From positions 241,452 to 305,451 of the forward strand of contig SFGZ01000008.1 of NCBI GenBank assembly GCA_004557505.1: a stretch of 64,000 bases of DNA, in the 5' to 3' direction. The notes beneath the pieces were generated by a model. The model was given only the letters and a program-made list of their open reading frames with translations. It did not search any database and was not told where the DNA came from. Source of the DNA: Coriobacteriaceae bacterium. Lineage in GTDB: Bacteria; Actinomycetota; Coriobacteriia; Coriobacteriales; Atopobiaceae. Made by a program: the position numbers and the translations under genes. Positions 41,848-50,539 of the stretch are shown here, one piece after another. Each line of letters begins with the position of its first letter. Positions within the stretch are counted from its first letter, which is position 1.

Positions 41848-42567
41848 CTACGAGTTTGCCTGCTTGATGATGGCGACGGCCTCCTCGAGGTCATGCGGCG
41901 TAAAGTCTGCGAGTGGGCCCACGTCCTGCGGACTGGGAAGATCGGCCAGTATGGGATAGCCGTCGCCGATGGCCCCCCGCTTTGACACGTCATCGAGGAC
42001 AAACGCGCTCTGGAACCCGCCCGCGCGGGCCGCCTCGATGCCCGCGCGGGCGTCCTCCAGGACAAGGGTCTCTGCGGGATCGACGCCCAGGCGAGCGGCC
42101 GCGACTTGGAAAATCTCGGGATCGGGCTTCCCGTGCGCGACCATGTCGCCACTCACGATTACGGGAAACGCATGCACAAGGTACTCCGTCGCCAGAAGCT
42201 CGTAAATCCTCTCCCTCTCGGTGGAGCTCGCCAAGGCATAGGGGATGCCCATCTCGCCGAGATAGCAGAGAAGCTCCAGGAGCCCTGGCTTCTTGCCCGC
42301 TCTCCCGCGCTCGCGAAGGATGACGCCCTTTTGATGATTGATGTAGGAGCGCCACCTGCGGACGTCCTTGTCGTCGCCGAACAGGCGCTTGAGCTCAGCG
42401 ACGATCTCGGGCTCCGTGCGGCCGCCCAGATCCATGTGAAGCCGCTCGTTGACCTGGAAGCCAAACTTCCTCCCGGCGCGGAGGTAGGCGTCGTAGCAGA
42501 TGGACTCCGTGTCAAGCGTAAGGCCATCCATGTCGAGCAGGACGGCGCGTATGCGTCTTTGGCTCAT
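41848..42567 (-). CDS. HAD-IA hydrolase, beta-phosphoglucomutase/sugar-phosphatase-like
   Basis: This is a 239-residue HAD phosphatase or phosphomutase with the nucleophile motif VLLDMDGLTLDTES, motif II ALASSTERE, the conserved Lys in AHGKPDPEIF and motif IV VLEDARAG. The helical cap suggests a small phosphosugar substrate. The ATG at 42567 is preceded by GGAGG at short spacing. It lies downstream of the D-2-hydroxyacid dehydrogenase, after a strong hairpin. Confidence 0.88.
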   Translation of the reverse strand: MSQRRIRAVLLDMDGLTLDTESICYDAYLRAGRKFGFQVNERLHMDLGGRTEPEIVAELKRLFGDDKDVRRWRSYINHQKGVILRERGRAGKKPGLLELLCYLGEMGIPYALASSTERERIYELLATEYLVHAFPVIVSGDMVAHGKPDPEIFQVAAARLGVDPAETLVLEDARAGIEAARAGGFQSAFVLDDVSKRGAIGDGYPILADLPSPQDVGPLADFTPHDLEEAVAIIKQANS

Positions 42568-42585
42568 CGGGCCTCCAGTCACAAG

Positions 42586-42623
42586 GCGGTGCCGTCCTGC
42601 GTCGATCGGCGAGACGGCACCGC
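42586..42623 (-). terminator. Perfect 11-bp hairpin after the hydroxyacid dehydrogenase gene
   Basis: GCGGTGCCGTC and GACGGCACCGC pair perfectly over a 16-base loop, 38 bases after the stop at 42661. No U-tract follows. It probably ends or attenuates the PTS-dehydrogenase transcript before the HAD gene. Confidence 0.6.
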
Positions 42624-42660
42624 ATGGTCCTGCATCGCAACCCCAGTCACGTCTTGGCGG

Positions 42661-43653
42661 CTAGCCTCGTGCAACCGGCGCGTTCCGCGCGTTGACGGGC
42701 GCTTCCCCCCTGACGTAGCGCTCGACGTCGCCAACGCACTTCTCGCCCATCTCAACGAGGCACTCCTGCGTGTATGCGGAGATGTGCGTGGTCACGAGGA
42801 CCTTTGGGTGGTTGAAGTACGGGTCATCGGGCCTGGGCGGCTCGTCGTGCATGACGTCGATGGCAAGGCCGGCGACCGTGCCATCGTCGAGGGCCCTGAG
42901 CATGGCCTCCTGGTCGATGAGGTCCGCGCGGGCGTTGTCGACCACGTAGACGCCCCTCTTCATTTTGGCGAACTGATCCTCGCCAAGGATGTGGTAGGAC
43001 GTAGGGTTGAGGTCGGCGTTGAGGGTGAGCACGTCACAGTTGCTCACGACGGTGTCCAGGTCGGCGTACTCGACGCCCAGGGCGTCCGCCCAGAGCTCGA
43101 AGCGCCTGGGGTCGCAGGCAAGCACGCGCATGTCAAAGCCGCGCCTGAGAATCTCGACGATCCTGCTGCCAATGTTGCCGCAGCCGATGATGCCAAGCGT
43201 CTTGCCGGTGAGGCCGTTGCCCAAAAACCTGGCGCGCTCGGCCCAACGGCCCTCGTTCGCAGCCACGCGGGAGTCGCTCACCCGGCGCATGCAGCCCATG
43301 AGCGTTGCGATGGCGCCCTCGGCGACCGCGTCGCGCTCGACCTTTGGCAAGACCGTGGTCACAAGCGTCCCGCACGCAGTGGCCGCGTCGATATCGACGT
43401 TGTTGTAGCCAATCCCATGCCTGCTCAGGAGGAGAAGGTCGCGCTTGTTGTCGAAGAACTCCCTGTCGAAGAAGGGGGTGACCGACGCGATGACGATATT
43501 GAAGCCCCCAAGCGCCTGGGCAAGCTCCCTGCCGTGACAATCGCCGGCAACGCGGACGCGCTCCACCGACCCGATTTTCTCCAGGCGCTCGATGTGCTCG
43601 GGGAAGTGCCGCCCGAACGAGGACGAGTTGACGATAGCAATCCGGTAATCCAT
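42661..43653 (-). CDS. D-isomer-specific 2-hydroxyacid dehydrogenase
   Basis: This is a 330-residue NAD(P)-dependent enzyme that reduces 2-keto acids or oxidises D-2-hydroxy acids. The nucleotide motif is GIIGCGNIGSRI (about residues 153-164), with Asp after the second strand (VLACDPRR) favouring NAD. Catalytic Arg is in NARADLID, Glu in HDEPP and His in THISAYT. It is three bases from the PTS EIIB gene, so it probably acts on the sugar acid imported by that PTS, for example reduction of a 2-ketogluconate phosphate (inference). Confidence 0.9.
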   Translation of the reverse strand: MDYRIAIVNSSSFGRHFPEHIERLEKIGSVERVRVAGDCHGRELAQALGGFNIVIASVTPFFDREFFDNKRDLLLLSRHGIGYNNVDIDAATACGTLVTTVLPKVERDAVAEGAIATLMGCMRRVSDSRVAANEGRWAERARFLGNGLTGKTLGIIGCGNIGSRIVEILRRGFDMRVLACDPRRFELWADALGVEYADLDTVVSNCDVLTLNADLNPTSYHILGEDQFAKMKRGVYVVDNARADLIDQEAMLRALDDGTVAGLAIDVMHDEPPRPDDPYFNHPKVLVTTHISAYTQECLVEMGEKCVGDVERYVRGEAPVNARNAPVARG

Positions 43654-43656
43654 ACC

Positions 43657-44151
43657 CTACTTCCCCATCCTCTTGGCGGCGTCCTCCATCGAGACCCTCT
43701 CGCTCGACGGGATGTTCTGGAAATAGACCTCGACGCCCTTGTCGGAAATCTCCTTGAGGTCGTCATAGTCCTTATCCGAGAGGTACACGGTCTTGATGAC
43801 CTGGACGGTGTTGGGCTTGTTGCAGACGTTGCCCACGTCGACCGAGGTTATGGGCACGCCGCCATCGACGGCCGTCTTCACGTGGTCCGCGTTCTTGAAG
43901 ACCAGCATGAGCTTCCTGTCGCCAAACTGGTTCTTCCCGTACTGCTTCACGAGCCCCTTGGCAGAGAAGACCTTGATCTTGAGCCCGCCGGTTGACTGGG
44001 CCGACTCGTAGATCTCCTTCATGAACGGGTCCTTCGCGGTGGCGTCGTCGACGACGTAGATCGTGTTGGTGCCGTTGCCCTTGGACCAGACCTGCATGAC
44101 CTGGCCGTGGATGAGGCGGTCGTCGATTCTTGCAAGGTTGATAGTTGCCAT
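43657..44151 (-). CDS. PTS EIIB, mannose/sorbose family
   Basis: This is a 164-residue cytoplasmic domain phosphorylated on His15 (ARIDDRLIHGQVMQVW), the family signature. It passes phosphate to the sugar carried by the EIIC-EIID pair. It is 52 bases after the EIID stop and three bases before the hydroxyacid dehydrogenase ATG. No mannose-type EIIA is encoded in the window. Confidence 0.93.
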   Translation of the reverse strand: MATINLARIDDRLIHGQVMQVWSKGNGTNTIYVVDDATAKDPFMKEIYESAQSTGGLKIKVFSAKGLVKQYGKNQFGDRKLMLVFKNADHVKTAVDGGVPITSVDVGNVCNKPNTVQVIKTVYLSDKDYDDLKEISDKGVEVYFQNIPSSERVSMEDAAKRMGK

Positions 44152-44203
44152 GAGTGGTGCCCACCCTTTCTTTTGCCGGCTTCCGAGCTGCCCCGCCTCG
44201 TCC

Positions 44204-45181
44204 CTAGAGGAAGTTCACGAGGCCGAGCACGAGGAGCACGACCGTGTAGATGATCATTGCCTTGGTGATCTTGAGGCCGTTCTTCTTGAAGTACAGGTAG
44301 AGCAGGACAACGGCCAGAAGCGGCAGGAAGCCCGGCAGGATGCCGTTGAGGATGGACTGGATGGCAAAGGTCTTGCCGGACAGCTCGAACGAGATGGGTG
44401 TGGACACCTTGACGTAGCTGGCGGCCAGGATGCCCATCATGAACAGCCCCAGCACGCCCAGGCCATCGATGACGGCCTTGATCTTGGAGCCCTTCATGAC
44501 CTCAAGCGCGGCAAGGCGGCCCGTCTTGTAGCCAAGCCTGACGAAGGCGAAGCCATAGACGAACGTGGCGACCGTGAAGCATATCCAGGGGAGCAGGGCG
44601 CCCAGCGCGCTGCCCTGCTGGGCCAGGGGCAGGAACATGGCGATGAAGATGTACTGGACGGTGCCGGAGTCGATGGAGTCGCCAATGCCGGCGAGCGGGC
44701 CCATGAGGCCGACCTTCGTGGCGCTGATGATCTGCGGGCTAATCGCCTCGTCTGCCCTGCCCTCGTGGAGAGCCTTGGCGCGCTCCTCCTCCAGTGAGGC
44801 GGTGATGCCGGTGATGAGGCCCCCGCCCCAGATTGCCTGGGTGTTGAAGAACATCATATGACGCTGGTAGGCCTCGCCGAGCATGACCTTGTTCTTATAG
44901 AGCTTCTGCAGGATCGGCATGAGGCCGAAGCAGAAGGCGGGCGCGATCATGCGGTCGAACGAGTGGGGGACCTCGTTTGCCCACCATCCGCGGAACCAGG
45001 CCTTGAGCAGGTCGCGCTTGGTGATCTGCTCGGGTGCGTTTTCCTCGCCGAGCATGAGGGCGGGGTCGCCCTCGATCATGCCATCGTCGTTGAGGTAGTC
45101 GTGATAGTCATTGGAGAGGGTCTTCTCTGCGACGCCTGCGGTCGCGGCGGCGGCCTCGGGGCTTGCCTTCTCTTCGCTCAT
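44204..45181 (-). CDS. PTS EIID, mannose family
   Basis: This is a 325-residue membrane subunit that forms the sugar channel with EIIC. An acidic cytoplasmic N-terminal extension of about 55 residues precedes the conserved part (ITKRDLLKAWFRGWW, GPLAGIGDSIDSGTVQ). The C-terminus has two membrane segments (AIQSILNGILPGFLPLLAVV and following). The ATG at 45181 follows GAAGGGAAC. It lies downstream of EIIC. Confidence 0.92.
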   Translation of the reverse strand: MSEEKASPEAAAATAGVAEKTLSNDYHDYLNDDGMIEGDPALMLGEENAPEQITKRDLLKAWFRGWWANEVPHSFDRMIAPAFCFGLMPILQKLYKNKVMLGEAYQRHMMFFNTQAIWGGGLITGITASLEEERAKALHEGRADEAISPQIISATKVGLMGPLAGIGDSIDSGTVQYIFIAMFLPLAQQGSALGALLPWICFTVATFVYGFAFVRLGYKTGRLAALEVMKGSKIKAVIDGLGVLGLFMMGILAASYVKVSTPISFELSGKTFAIQSILNGILPGFLPLLAVVLLYLYFKKNGLKITKAMIIYTVVLLVLGLVNFL

Positions 45182-45234
45182 GTGATTGGTTCCCTTCTTT
45201 GTTGCCTTGGCTGGGGATGTCAACGCCTTAGTGG

Positions 45235-46071
45235 CTAGTCCTCGTCATCCTCGTCCTCGTCAGCCTGCTCCTTCTTGGCGGTGAAGAGGGTGTACAGGAA
45301 GGCGATGATGACGCCGAATGCGGCCCAGGTGACGGTCGTGATGCTGGACATGGTGACGTCCAGGGACGCAACGGAGCTCACGCTGTTGATCGCAGCCACG
45401 AACTGGTTCGCGGTGACGACCAGAAAGTAGCCCAGGAAGAAGAAGGGCAGGAGCTTCTGGTTGCCGATGACGTGCATGGTGACGGCGATGCCCAGGGCCG
45501 CAAGGCCGCCGCCGACGGTGTTGAGGGCATGCAGGACGGGGCCGTTGCTAATGGAGTTCATGAATTCTGAGATGACGGGGGCGCCAAGGTACAGGGCGAT
45601 GAACATGGTGGGCACGAACAGGGCGAACGAGATCATCGTGGGGACGGCGCCAATCCAGAATCCGAGCTGCCGGCTGCTGCCCTCGGCCGCGTAGACGTCC
45701 ATCTTCTGGATCGCGAAGGTGTTCAGGAAGAAGCGGAGCTGGTAGAGATAGCTGCCGAGCAGGCCGACGGGGACGGCGATGGCGACCGCCGCGTTGGGGT
45801 CGAGGTCGCCGATGACCGCCGCCGAGACGGCAACCGCAGCCGAGATCGACGGCTCGGACGGAAGCGGTCCGCCGGGGGCGACGACGCCCATGTAGATAAG
45901 CTGGATGGCGGCAGTGGTGATCATCGCCACCTCCATGTTGCCCAGGACGAGGCCGACCCACATGCCTGTCATGAGCGGGGAGAACCTCATCGTAAGCGTT
46001 GCGTAGCCAAGGGCTCGGGACTCGATTGCGGCGACAAAGACCGCAATCAGCAGTGCTTGCGTAATGCTCAT
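45235..46071 (-). CDS. PTS EIIC, mannose/sorbose family
   Basis: This is a 278-residue membrane permease subunit with the family-typical PLMTGMWVGLVLGNMEVAM and GGPLPSEPSISAAVAV. The C-terminus is strikingly acidic (KKEQADEDEDDED). The ATG at 46071 follows GAAAGGTGAGAG. It is 89 bases downstream of the 6-phosphogluconate dehydrogenase gene in the same direction. Confidence 0.92.
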   Translation of the reverse strand: MSITQALLIAVFVAAIESRALGYATLTMRFSPLMTGMWVGLVLGNMEVAMITTAAIQLIYMGVVAPGGPLPSEPSISAAVAVSAAVIGDLDPNAAVAIAVPVGLLGSYLYQLRFFLNTFAIQKMDVYAAEGSSRQLGFWIGAVPTMISFALFVPTMFIALYLGAPVISEFMNSISNGPVLHALNTVGGGLAALGIAVTMHVIGNQKLLPFFFLGYFLVVTANQFVAAINSVSSVASLDVTMSSITTVTWAAFGVIIAFLYTLFTAKKEQADEDEDDED

Positions 46072-46160
46072 GCTCTCACCTTTCGTACGCCGCGCCTGCC
46101 TCCGGTGGCAGACGCACAACCATCAACTGGACTTAGCAAAAGCCCGACGCCATCCTGGGG

Positions 46161-47600
46161 TCAATCGAGCTTTTCCCACGTGTGGTGGAAGGACTCGTCG
46201 TGCGGGCGGTCGTCTCGGCGGAACGTGTGCGCGCCAAACCAGTCGCGCTGGGCCTGGCACAGGTTGGCCTCGAGCTTCTCGGAGGTGTATCCGTCGAAAT
46301 ACAAAAGCGAGGTCACCATCGTTGGGATGTAGAGGCCGCCCTCGATGGCCTTGGCCACGACGCGGCGATAGGCGGGCATGGCGGAGCGCATCTCCTCGCG
46401 GAACTCATTCGTGAGGATGAGGTTCACGACCTTCTTCCCCTCACTGTATGCGGACTTGATGCGATCGAGAAAGCCGGCGCGGATGATGCAGCCCTCACGC
46501 CAGAGCAGCGCGATGTCGCCAAGCCTGAGGTCCCAGCCATGCTCGTCCGAGGCGGCCGAGAGCAGCTGGAAGCCCTGGGCGTAGGCGATGATCTTGTTCG
46601 CGTACACGGCCTGCTCGAGATCGGCCAGGAAGGCCTCCCTGTCATCGATGCGCGCCGCGGGCCTTTCGGGGAAGGCCTTGGCGGCCTCGACGCGCTGGCC
46701 CTTGATGGCGGAGAGGTTGCGGGCAAAGACCGCCTCGGCCATGGTGGGGATGGGCGTATACATCTCGAGCCCGTCGATGGCCGTCCACATGCCGGTGTCC
46801 TTCTGGGCCGCCTCGTCCAGGATGTGATCGACGAGGTCATCCCCCGTCTCGGGGTCCTTCTCGCGCAGGATCTTGTAGGTGATCTCGACCAGGAACGAGT
46901 TGAGGCGGCCGTCGTTCCAGCCCTCGAAGACATCCGCCATCTCGGCGTTGCTCATCCCGAGCAGCTGCTTCATGATCCAGTAGGCCTCGTCGATGTTCTG
47001 GATGTCACCGTACTCGATGCCGTTGTGTACCATCTTCACGTACTGGCCGGAGCCCTCGGGACCGATGTAGTCACAGCAGGGCGAGCCGTCCTCGGTGTGG
47101 GCGGAGATGTCAGTGAGGAGCTTGGCGAGGTAGGTGTCGTAGAGGCCCCTGTCGCCGCTGGGCATGATGGAGGGACCGACAAGGGCGCCCTTCTCGCCAC
47201 CGGAGACGCCCATGCCAAAGAAACTGATGCCCCTCTCGGCATAGTGGTCCATCCGGCGCTTGGTGTCCTTGTAGTACGAGTTGCCCGCGTCGATGACAAT
47301 GTCCCCGGGCTTGAGATATGGCAGAAGCCCGTCGGTAACCGCATCCACGACGGGGCCCGCCTTGACCATGAGGATGATCTTGCGTGGCGTGTCGAGGGAA
47401 TCGCAGAACGATTTGAGGTCGTAGGCATCATCCACGAGCCTCATGCGCTCCTCGTGGCCGTGGACCCGATTCTCCATGAACTTCCTTGTGGCCCCGCCGT
47501 GCCTGTTGAAGACAGAGACGGAGTATCCTTTGCTGGCGATGTTCAGGGCAAGGCTCTGCCCCATGACACCCATGCCAAAGACCCCGACGTAGCTACCCAT
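46161..47600 (-). CDS. gnd: 6-phosphogluconate dehydrogenase, decarboxylating
   Basis: This enzyme oxidises and decarboxylates 6-phosphogluconate to ribulose 5-phosphate. The Rossmann motif is GVFGMGVMGQSLALN, the substrate block is GVSGGEKGALVGPSIMP, and KMVHNGIEYGDIQ carries the catalytic Lys and Asn. It has 479 residues, full length. The ATG at 47600 follows GAGAGGAGC. It heads the mannose-family PTS genes and diverges from an RpiR regulator. This resembles gluconate-PTS loci of Gram-positive bacteria. Confidence 0.95.
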   Translation of the reverse strand: MGSYVGVFGMGVMGQSLALNIASKGYSVSVFNRHGGATRKFMENRVHGHEERMRLVDDAYDLKSFCDSLDTPRKIILMVKAGPVVDAVTDGLLPYLKPGDIVIDAGNSYYKDTKRRMDHYAERGISFFGMGVSGGEKGALVGPSIMPSGDRGLYDTYLAKLLTDISAHTEDGSPCCDYIGPEGSGQYVKMVHNGIEYGDIQNIDEAYWIMKQLLGMSNAEMADVFEGWNDGRLNSFLVEITYKILREKDPETGDDLVDHILDEAAQKDTGMWTAIDGLEMYTPIPTMAEAVFARNLSAIKGQRVEAAKAFPERPAARIDDREAFLADLEQAVYANKIIAYAQGFQLLSAASDEHGWDLRLGDIALLWREGCIIRAGFLDRIKSAYSEGKKVVNLILTNEFREEMRSAMPAYRRVVAKAIEGGLYIPTMVTSLLYFDGYTSEKLEANLCQAQRDWFGAHTFRRDDRPHDESFHHTWEKLD

Positions 47601-47947
47601 CGTGCTCCTCTCGTAGACAAGGCCTGGCTGCATAACGACATGTACTATGGCGCTTTATCAACTAATTTTTTTCTGTTTTCTATGAACGGCGAAATATTTT
47701 TTGTGAGCGTTGCGCTGGGCGACGCCGAGGCCGCGCGTTTCGCGCGTGATTCGGTGGACGCGCCTTGCAGGCGGCAGAGATGGGAAGATTGCGGCTTCTC
47801 ACGGCCTTTGGTCGCGAGGTGCCATTTACCTGCTAGAGTCTTGCACGTGTCGTCGCCTGCCCGGGCGAGAGTCAGGACGGGAGATGCCCTGAGCACACAA
47901 CATGCCCCACCCTGCTGCGCTCTACTCTTGAAGCATAGGAGTGCGTT
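47601..47947. promoter_or_regulatory. Divergent control region of gnd-PTS and rpiR
   Basis: This 347-base region is A+T-rich near gnd. It contains GAAATATTTTTTGTG (from 47691), which resembles RpiR-type GAAA-N2-TTTC sites. On the gnd strand, AATTAGTTGATAAAG (47653-47667) nearly matches a motif before the fructose-type PTS series at 17162. It probably carries the RpiR-controlled promoters. No gene was seen. Confidence 0.5.
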
Positions 47948-48829
47948 ATGCCCGTCCACAACAGTTCGGTCCTGCTCAAGATAAAGGCGGCCATGCCTTC
48001 CTTCTCCTCCAAGGAGAAGGAGATTGCCGAGTACATCGTTGCCAACCCCGACGACGCATCGCTCATGACCATCTCCGAGATGGCCTCCGCTCTCGGCCTT
48101 GCCGACTCCACGGTCTTCAAGTTCACAAAGAAGCTTGGCTACCAGGGATTTCGCGATTTCAGGAACGACCTTCTCACCGATGCGTACAACCCGGCCATAT
48201 CGGTTCACGAGAACGTCTCGCACGATGACTCAGCCATCGACATCGCGAACAAGGTCTTCCGCTCGTCCATCATGTCGCTCGAGGACACCGCCAGGCTCTT
48301 TGATGAGGACGACCTCGCGAGGGCGGTCCAGCTCCTGCTCGACGCGCGGCGCATCTCGTTCTATGGGAGCGGCGAGTCGAACGCCGTCGCCTACGATGCC
48401 TACCAGAAGTTCCTCCGCTCCCCCATCGAAGTCCAGTATGCCGCCGACTACCACGTGCAGCTCATGCAGGCCTCCCTCCTCGGGGAAGACGACTGCATCT
48501 TTGCCATCACTCACACGGGCCTCTCGGAGGGCGTCATCAACATCGCCCGCATTGCGCGCGACGCCGGGGCGAAGGTGATTGCGGTGACGAGCTACCCCTC
48601 GAAGTACCTGGAGCGCCACGCAGACGTCATATTGCTCTCGGCATCAGAGGAGACCGGATACCGCTCGGAGTCCCTTTCGAGCAGGATCTCCCAGCTTGCG
48701 CTCATCGATTCGCTCTACACGACCGTCATGTTCCGCAAGCCGGGTGTCCCGGAGTCCCTGCACGCCATCAGGTCCGCCATCAGCCTCACCAAGCTGGACA
48801 ATCCCGAGAACTACATGTCGCAGCTGTGA
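47948..48829 (+). CDS. RpiR/MurR family transcriptional regulator
   Basis: This is a 293-residue regulator with an N-terminal helix-turn-helix (MTISEMASALGLADSTVFKF, about residues 38-60). A C-terminal SIS domain (residues about 110-250, RISFYGSGESNAVAYDA and FAITHTGLSEGVI) binds a phosphosugar effector. It is divergent from gnd and convergent with the glycerol-dehydrogenase-like gene, so it probably controls the PTS-gnd genes and perhaps the gldA-eda side. Confidence 0.92.
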   Translation: MPVHNSSVLLKIKAAMPSFSSKEKEIAEYIVANPDDASLMTISEMASALGLADSTVFKFTKKLGYQGFRDFRNDLLTDAYNPAISVHENVSHDDSAIDIANKVFRSSIMSLEDTARLFDEDDLARAVQLLLDARRISFYGSGESNAVAYDAYQKFLRSPIEVQYAADYHVQLMQASLLGEDDCIFAITHTGLSEGVINIARIARDAGAKVIAVTSYPSKYLERHADVILLSASEETGYRSESLSSRISQLALIDSLYTTVMFRKPGVPESLHAIRSAISLTKLDNPENYMSQL

Positions 48830-48883
48830 GCGGCGCGTCCCTGTGAAGCCGCGTCAGCGGCAGCGGCGTATCCCGCCGGAAAC

Positions 48884-48921
48884 GCGGCCCCGGCTGCCTC
48901 CCCCGCGGCAGCCGGGGCCGC
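48884..48921. terminator. Perfect 15-bp bidirectional hairpin between convergent genes
   Basis: GCGGCCCCGGCTGCC and its exact complement are separated by eight bases, between the rpiR stop (48829) and the gldA stop (48980). No U-tract follows on either side. It is likely a bidirectional terminator of the U-less type common in high-G+C bacteria. Confidence 0.65.
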
Positions 48922-48979
48922 ACGCCATTCGCTCCACGAGTCCCCCTCCGTGGGCGCAGGATGGCCGCGCGATATCCGC

Positions 48980-50077
48980 TTAGGCCATCTCGCGGACGGC
49001 GTCGTGGAGCCGCTTGCGGTCCGCAGGGTCCGTGCTCGTGAAGTGCCGTGAGCCCGCGATGTACTCCTCGATCTTGCCCATGTTCCCTTCGGTTGGCTCG
49101 ATGCCGAGGTCAGAGAGGGTGAGCGGCATGTCCATGCTACGCATGAAGTCGCGCAGCATGGACTCCTCGCCCTCCTGACCGTTGAAGTAGAGCTGGCAGA
49201 AGAGCCCCACGCCCACGATCTCCCCGTGAATCGCGCCGGCGGCCTCCTTGGTGAAGATGGTGCGCACGCCGTCGTAGATGACGTGCGCGAGCTCGGACTG
49301 CTTGAAGCTCTTGGTGGTGTTGGCGATGATGCCCGTCACCGGCACGTTCATGAACGAGACGTCGTAGAGTGCCTTCGTGGCTTCGTGGCGCCTGTTGTCC
49401 TCGATGGCCCTGAGGGCGTTCTTCTCGAGCACGGAATACGTGTAGCACGCAATGCTGTAGGCCGAGAAGATGTCGATGGGGGTGTCCTCCTCCTTCAGGG
49501 CAGGCTGTCCGTTGAGCATCTCTATGCGCTTTGCCATGGCGTCCACGATGCCCGCCGCGTTATAGCGGATTGGGCAGGCTGCGATAACGTCCATGTCCAT
49601 AAGGCAGGCGTCTATCTCGCGCTCGAACCTCCAGCTGAGCTTCTTTCCTCCCTCTGGCGTATACATGACGCTCATGCAGGTAAACGGCGCGCAGGTGGAG
49701 GCCGAGGTGGGCACGTTGACGGTCCCAAGCCCTGCCACCTCGCCAACCGCCTTCGCGAGGTCCATGATGGTGCCGCCACCGACGCCCACTATCTCCTGCG
49801 CCCCATACGAGCGGGCCTTGTCGGCAAGGTCGCTCGCCGCCTCGAAGGAGCACCAGCCGCTGAACACCTCCAGCTGGAAGTCGATGCCGGCCTCATTCAT
49901 GCTGGCAGTGAACTTGTCCTTCACGGCATCCCATGCACGCGGGCCGGAGATGACGAGGACCCTGCGCCCAAAGCGACGGATCTCCTCGCCCACGTGGTCG
50001 AGCAGGCCACTCTCCTGACGATACCTTCCCGCACCAAACTTGATTGCGCTATCGAGCTTAGTCGTGCTGCTTGCCAT
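48980..50077 (-). CDS. Glycerol dehydrogenase-like iron/zinc alcohol dehydrogenase
   Basis: This is a 365-residue member of the GldA family. The nucleotide-binding segment is VGVGGGTIMDLAKAV. Metal ligands are Asp in GIVDAMAKR and His in SELAHVIYDG and GAIHGEIVGVG. Members oxidise glycerol, 1,2-propanediol or related polyols with NAD, or reduce hydroxyketones. The ATG at 50077 follows GAGAGGAGC. It is downstream of the KDPG aldolase remnant. The substrate is unknown and could be a sugar acid or polyol of this locus. Confidence 0.88.
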   Translation of the reverse strand: MASSTTKLDSAIKFGAGRYRQESGLLDHVGEEIRRFGRRVLVISGPRAWDAVKDKFTASMNEAGIDFQLEVFSGWCSFEAASDLADKARSYGAQEIVGVGGGTIMDLAKAVGEVAGLGTVNVPTSASTCAPFTCMSVMYTPEGGKKLSWRFEREIDACLMDMDVIAACPIRYNAAGIVDAMAKRIEMLNGQPALKEEDTPIDIFSAYSIACYTYSVLEKNALRAIEDNRRHEATKALYDVSFMNVPVTGIIANTTKSFKQSELAHVIYDGVRTIFTKEAAGAIHGEIVGVGLFCQLYFNGQEGEESMLRDFMRSMDMPLTLSDLGIEPTEGNMGKIEEYIAGSRHFTSTDPADRKRLHDAVREMA

Positions 50078-50141
50078 GGGCTTCGCTCCTCTCGTCTGCC
50101 GCCTGGGCGGCAACCACGCTGTCCACACGTCGAGCCTGGCG

Positions 50142-50339
50142 CTAAAGGTCCCTGATCTCGCGAACCGCCTGCGCCGCCGCAGAGGTCCTGAACGTCACCT
50201 CGGCCGCGGGCAGCCCGCCGCGCGAGAGCGCGTTGCCCATGGGAACGGCGTCCCCGACCTTCTCGAGGACGACGACTGGCACGACGCCAATCCTCTCGAC
50301 GTTCTCGTAGAAACCGTCCTGCCTCGTATACTCTGTCAT
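50142..50339 (-). pseudogene. eda: Truncated KDPG/KHG aldolase remnant
   Basis: The 65-residue frame matches the N-terminus of 2-dehydro-3-deoxyphosphogluconate aldolase: RIGVVPVVVLEKVGDAVPMG, then GGLPAAEVTFRTSAAAQAV, including the catalytic Glu region. It ends in a stop where the family continues for about 140 more residues with the Schiff-base Lys. Only 64 bases remain before the next ATG, so the 3' two thirds are deleted. The start has a good site and an RpiR-like promoter, so it may still be transcribed. The Entner-Doudoroff aldolase step of this locus appears lost. Confidence 0.8.
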
Positions 50340-50413
50340 GGACGTCTCCTTGGCCCGTGGCGACCGGCACGGGTTCCATTATAGAAAGTTTTTTTGTTTT
50401 TTATTAGTCTATT

Positions 50414-50425
50414 AGAAAAATTTCT
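50414..50425. promoter_or_regulatory. RpiR-type operator candidate AGAAAAATTTCT
   Basis: A 12-base perfect palindrome of the GAAA-N2-TTTC type sits 75 bases before the eda remnant. RpiR/MurR proteins often bind such A+T-rich dyads. The adjacent locus encodes an RpiR regulator. Confidence 0.45.
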
Positions 50426-50539
50426 TTGTTTTTGGCACCATGTGACCGCCTGGCCCTTTCCCGATGCCGTTCGGCGCTCCGACACGCCCCGCCGAGATCT
50501 CTCAGGGTAAGTCCGGCCGATTGATCGCGTACCCGTGTG

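Noticed and set aside
46182..47984. A 600-codon plus-strand frame opposite gnd
   Set aside because: Antisense of gnd, running into the promoter region of rpiR; no family resemblance.
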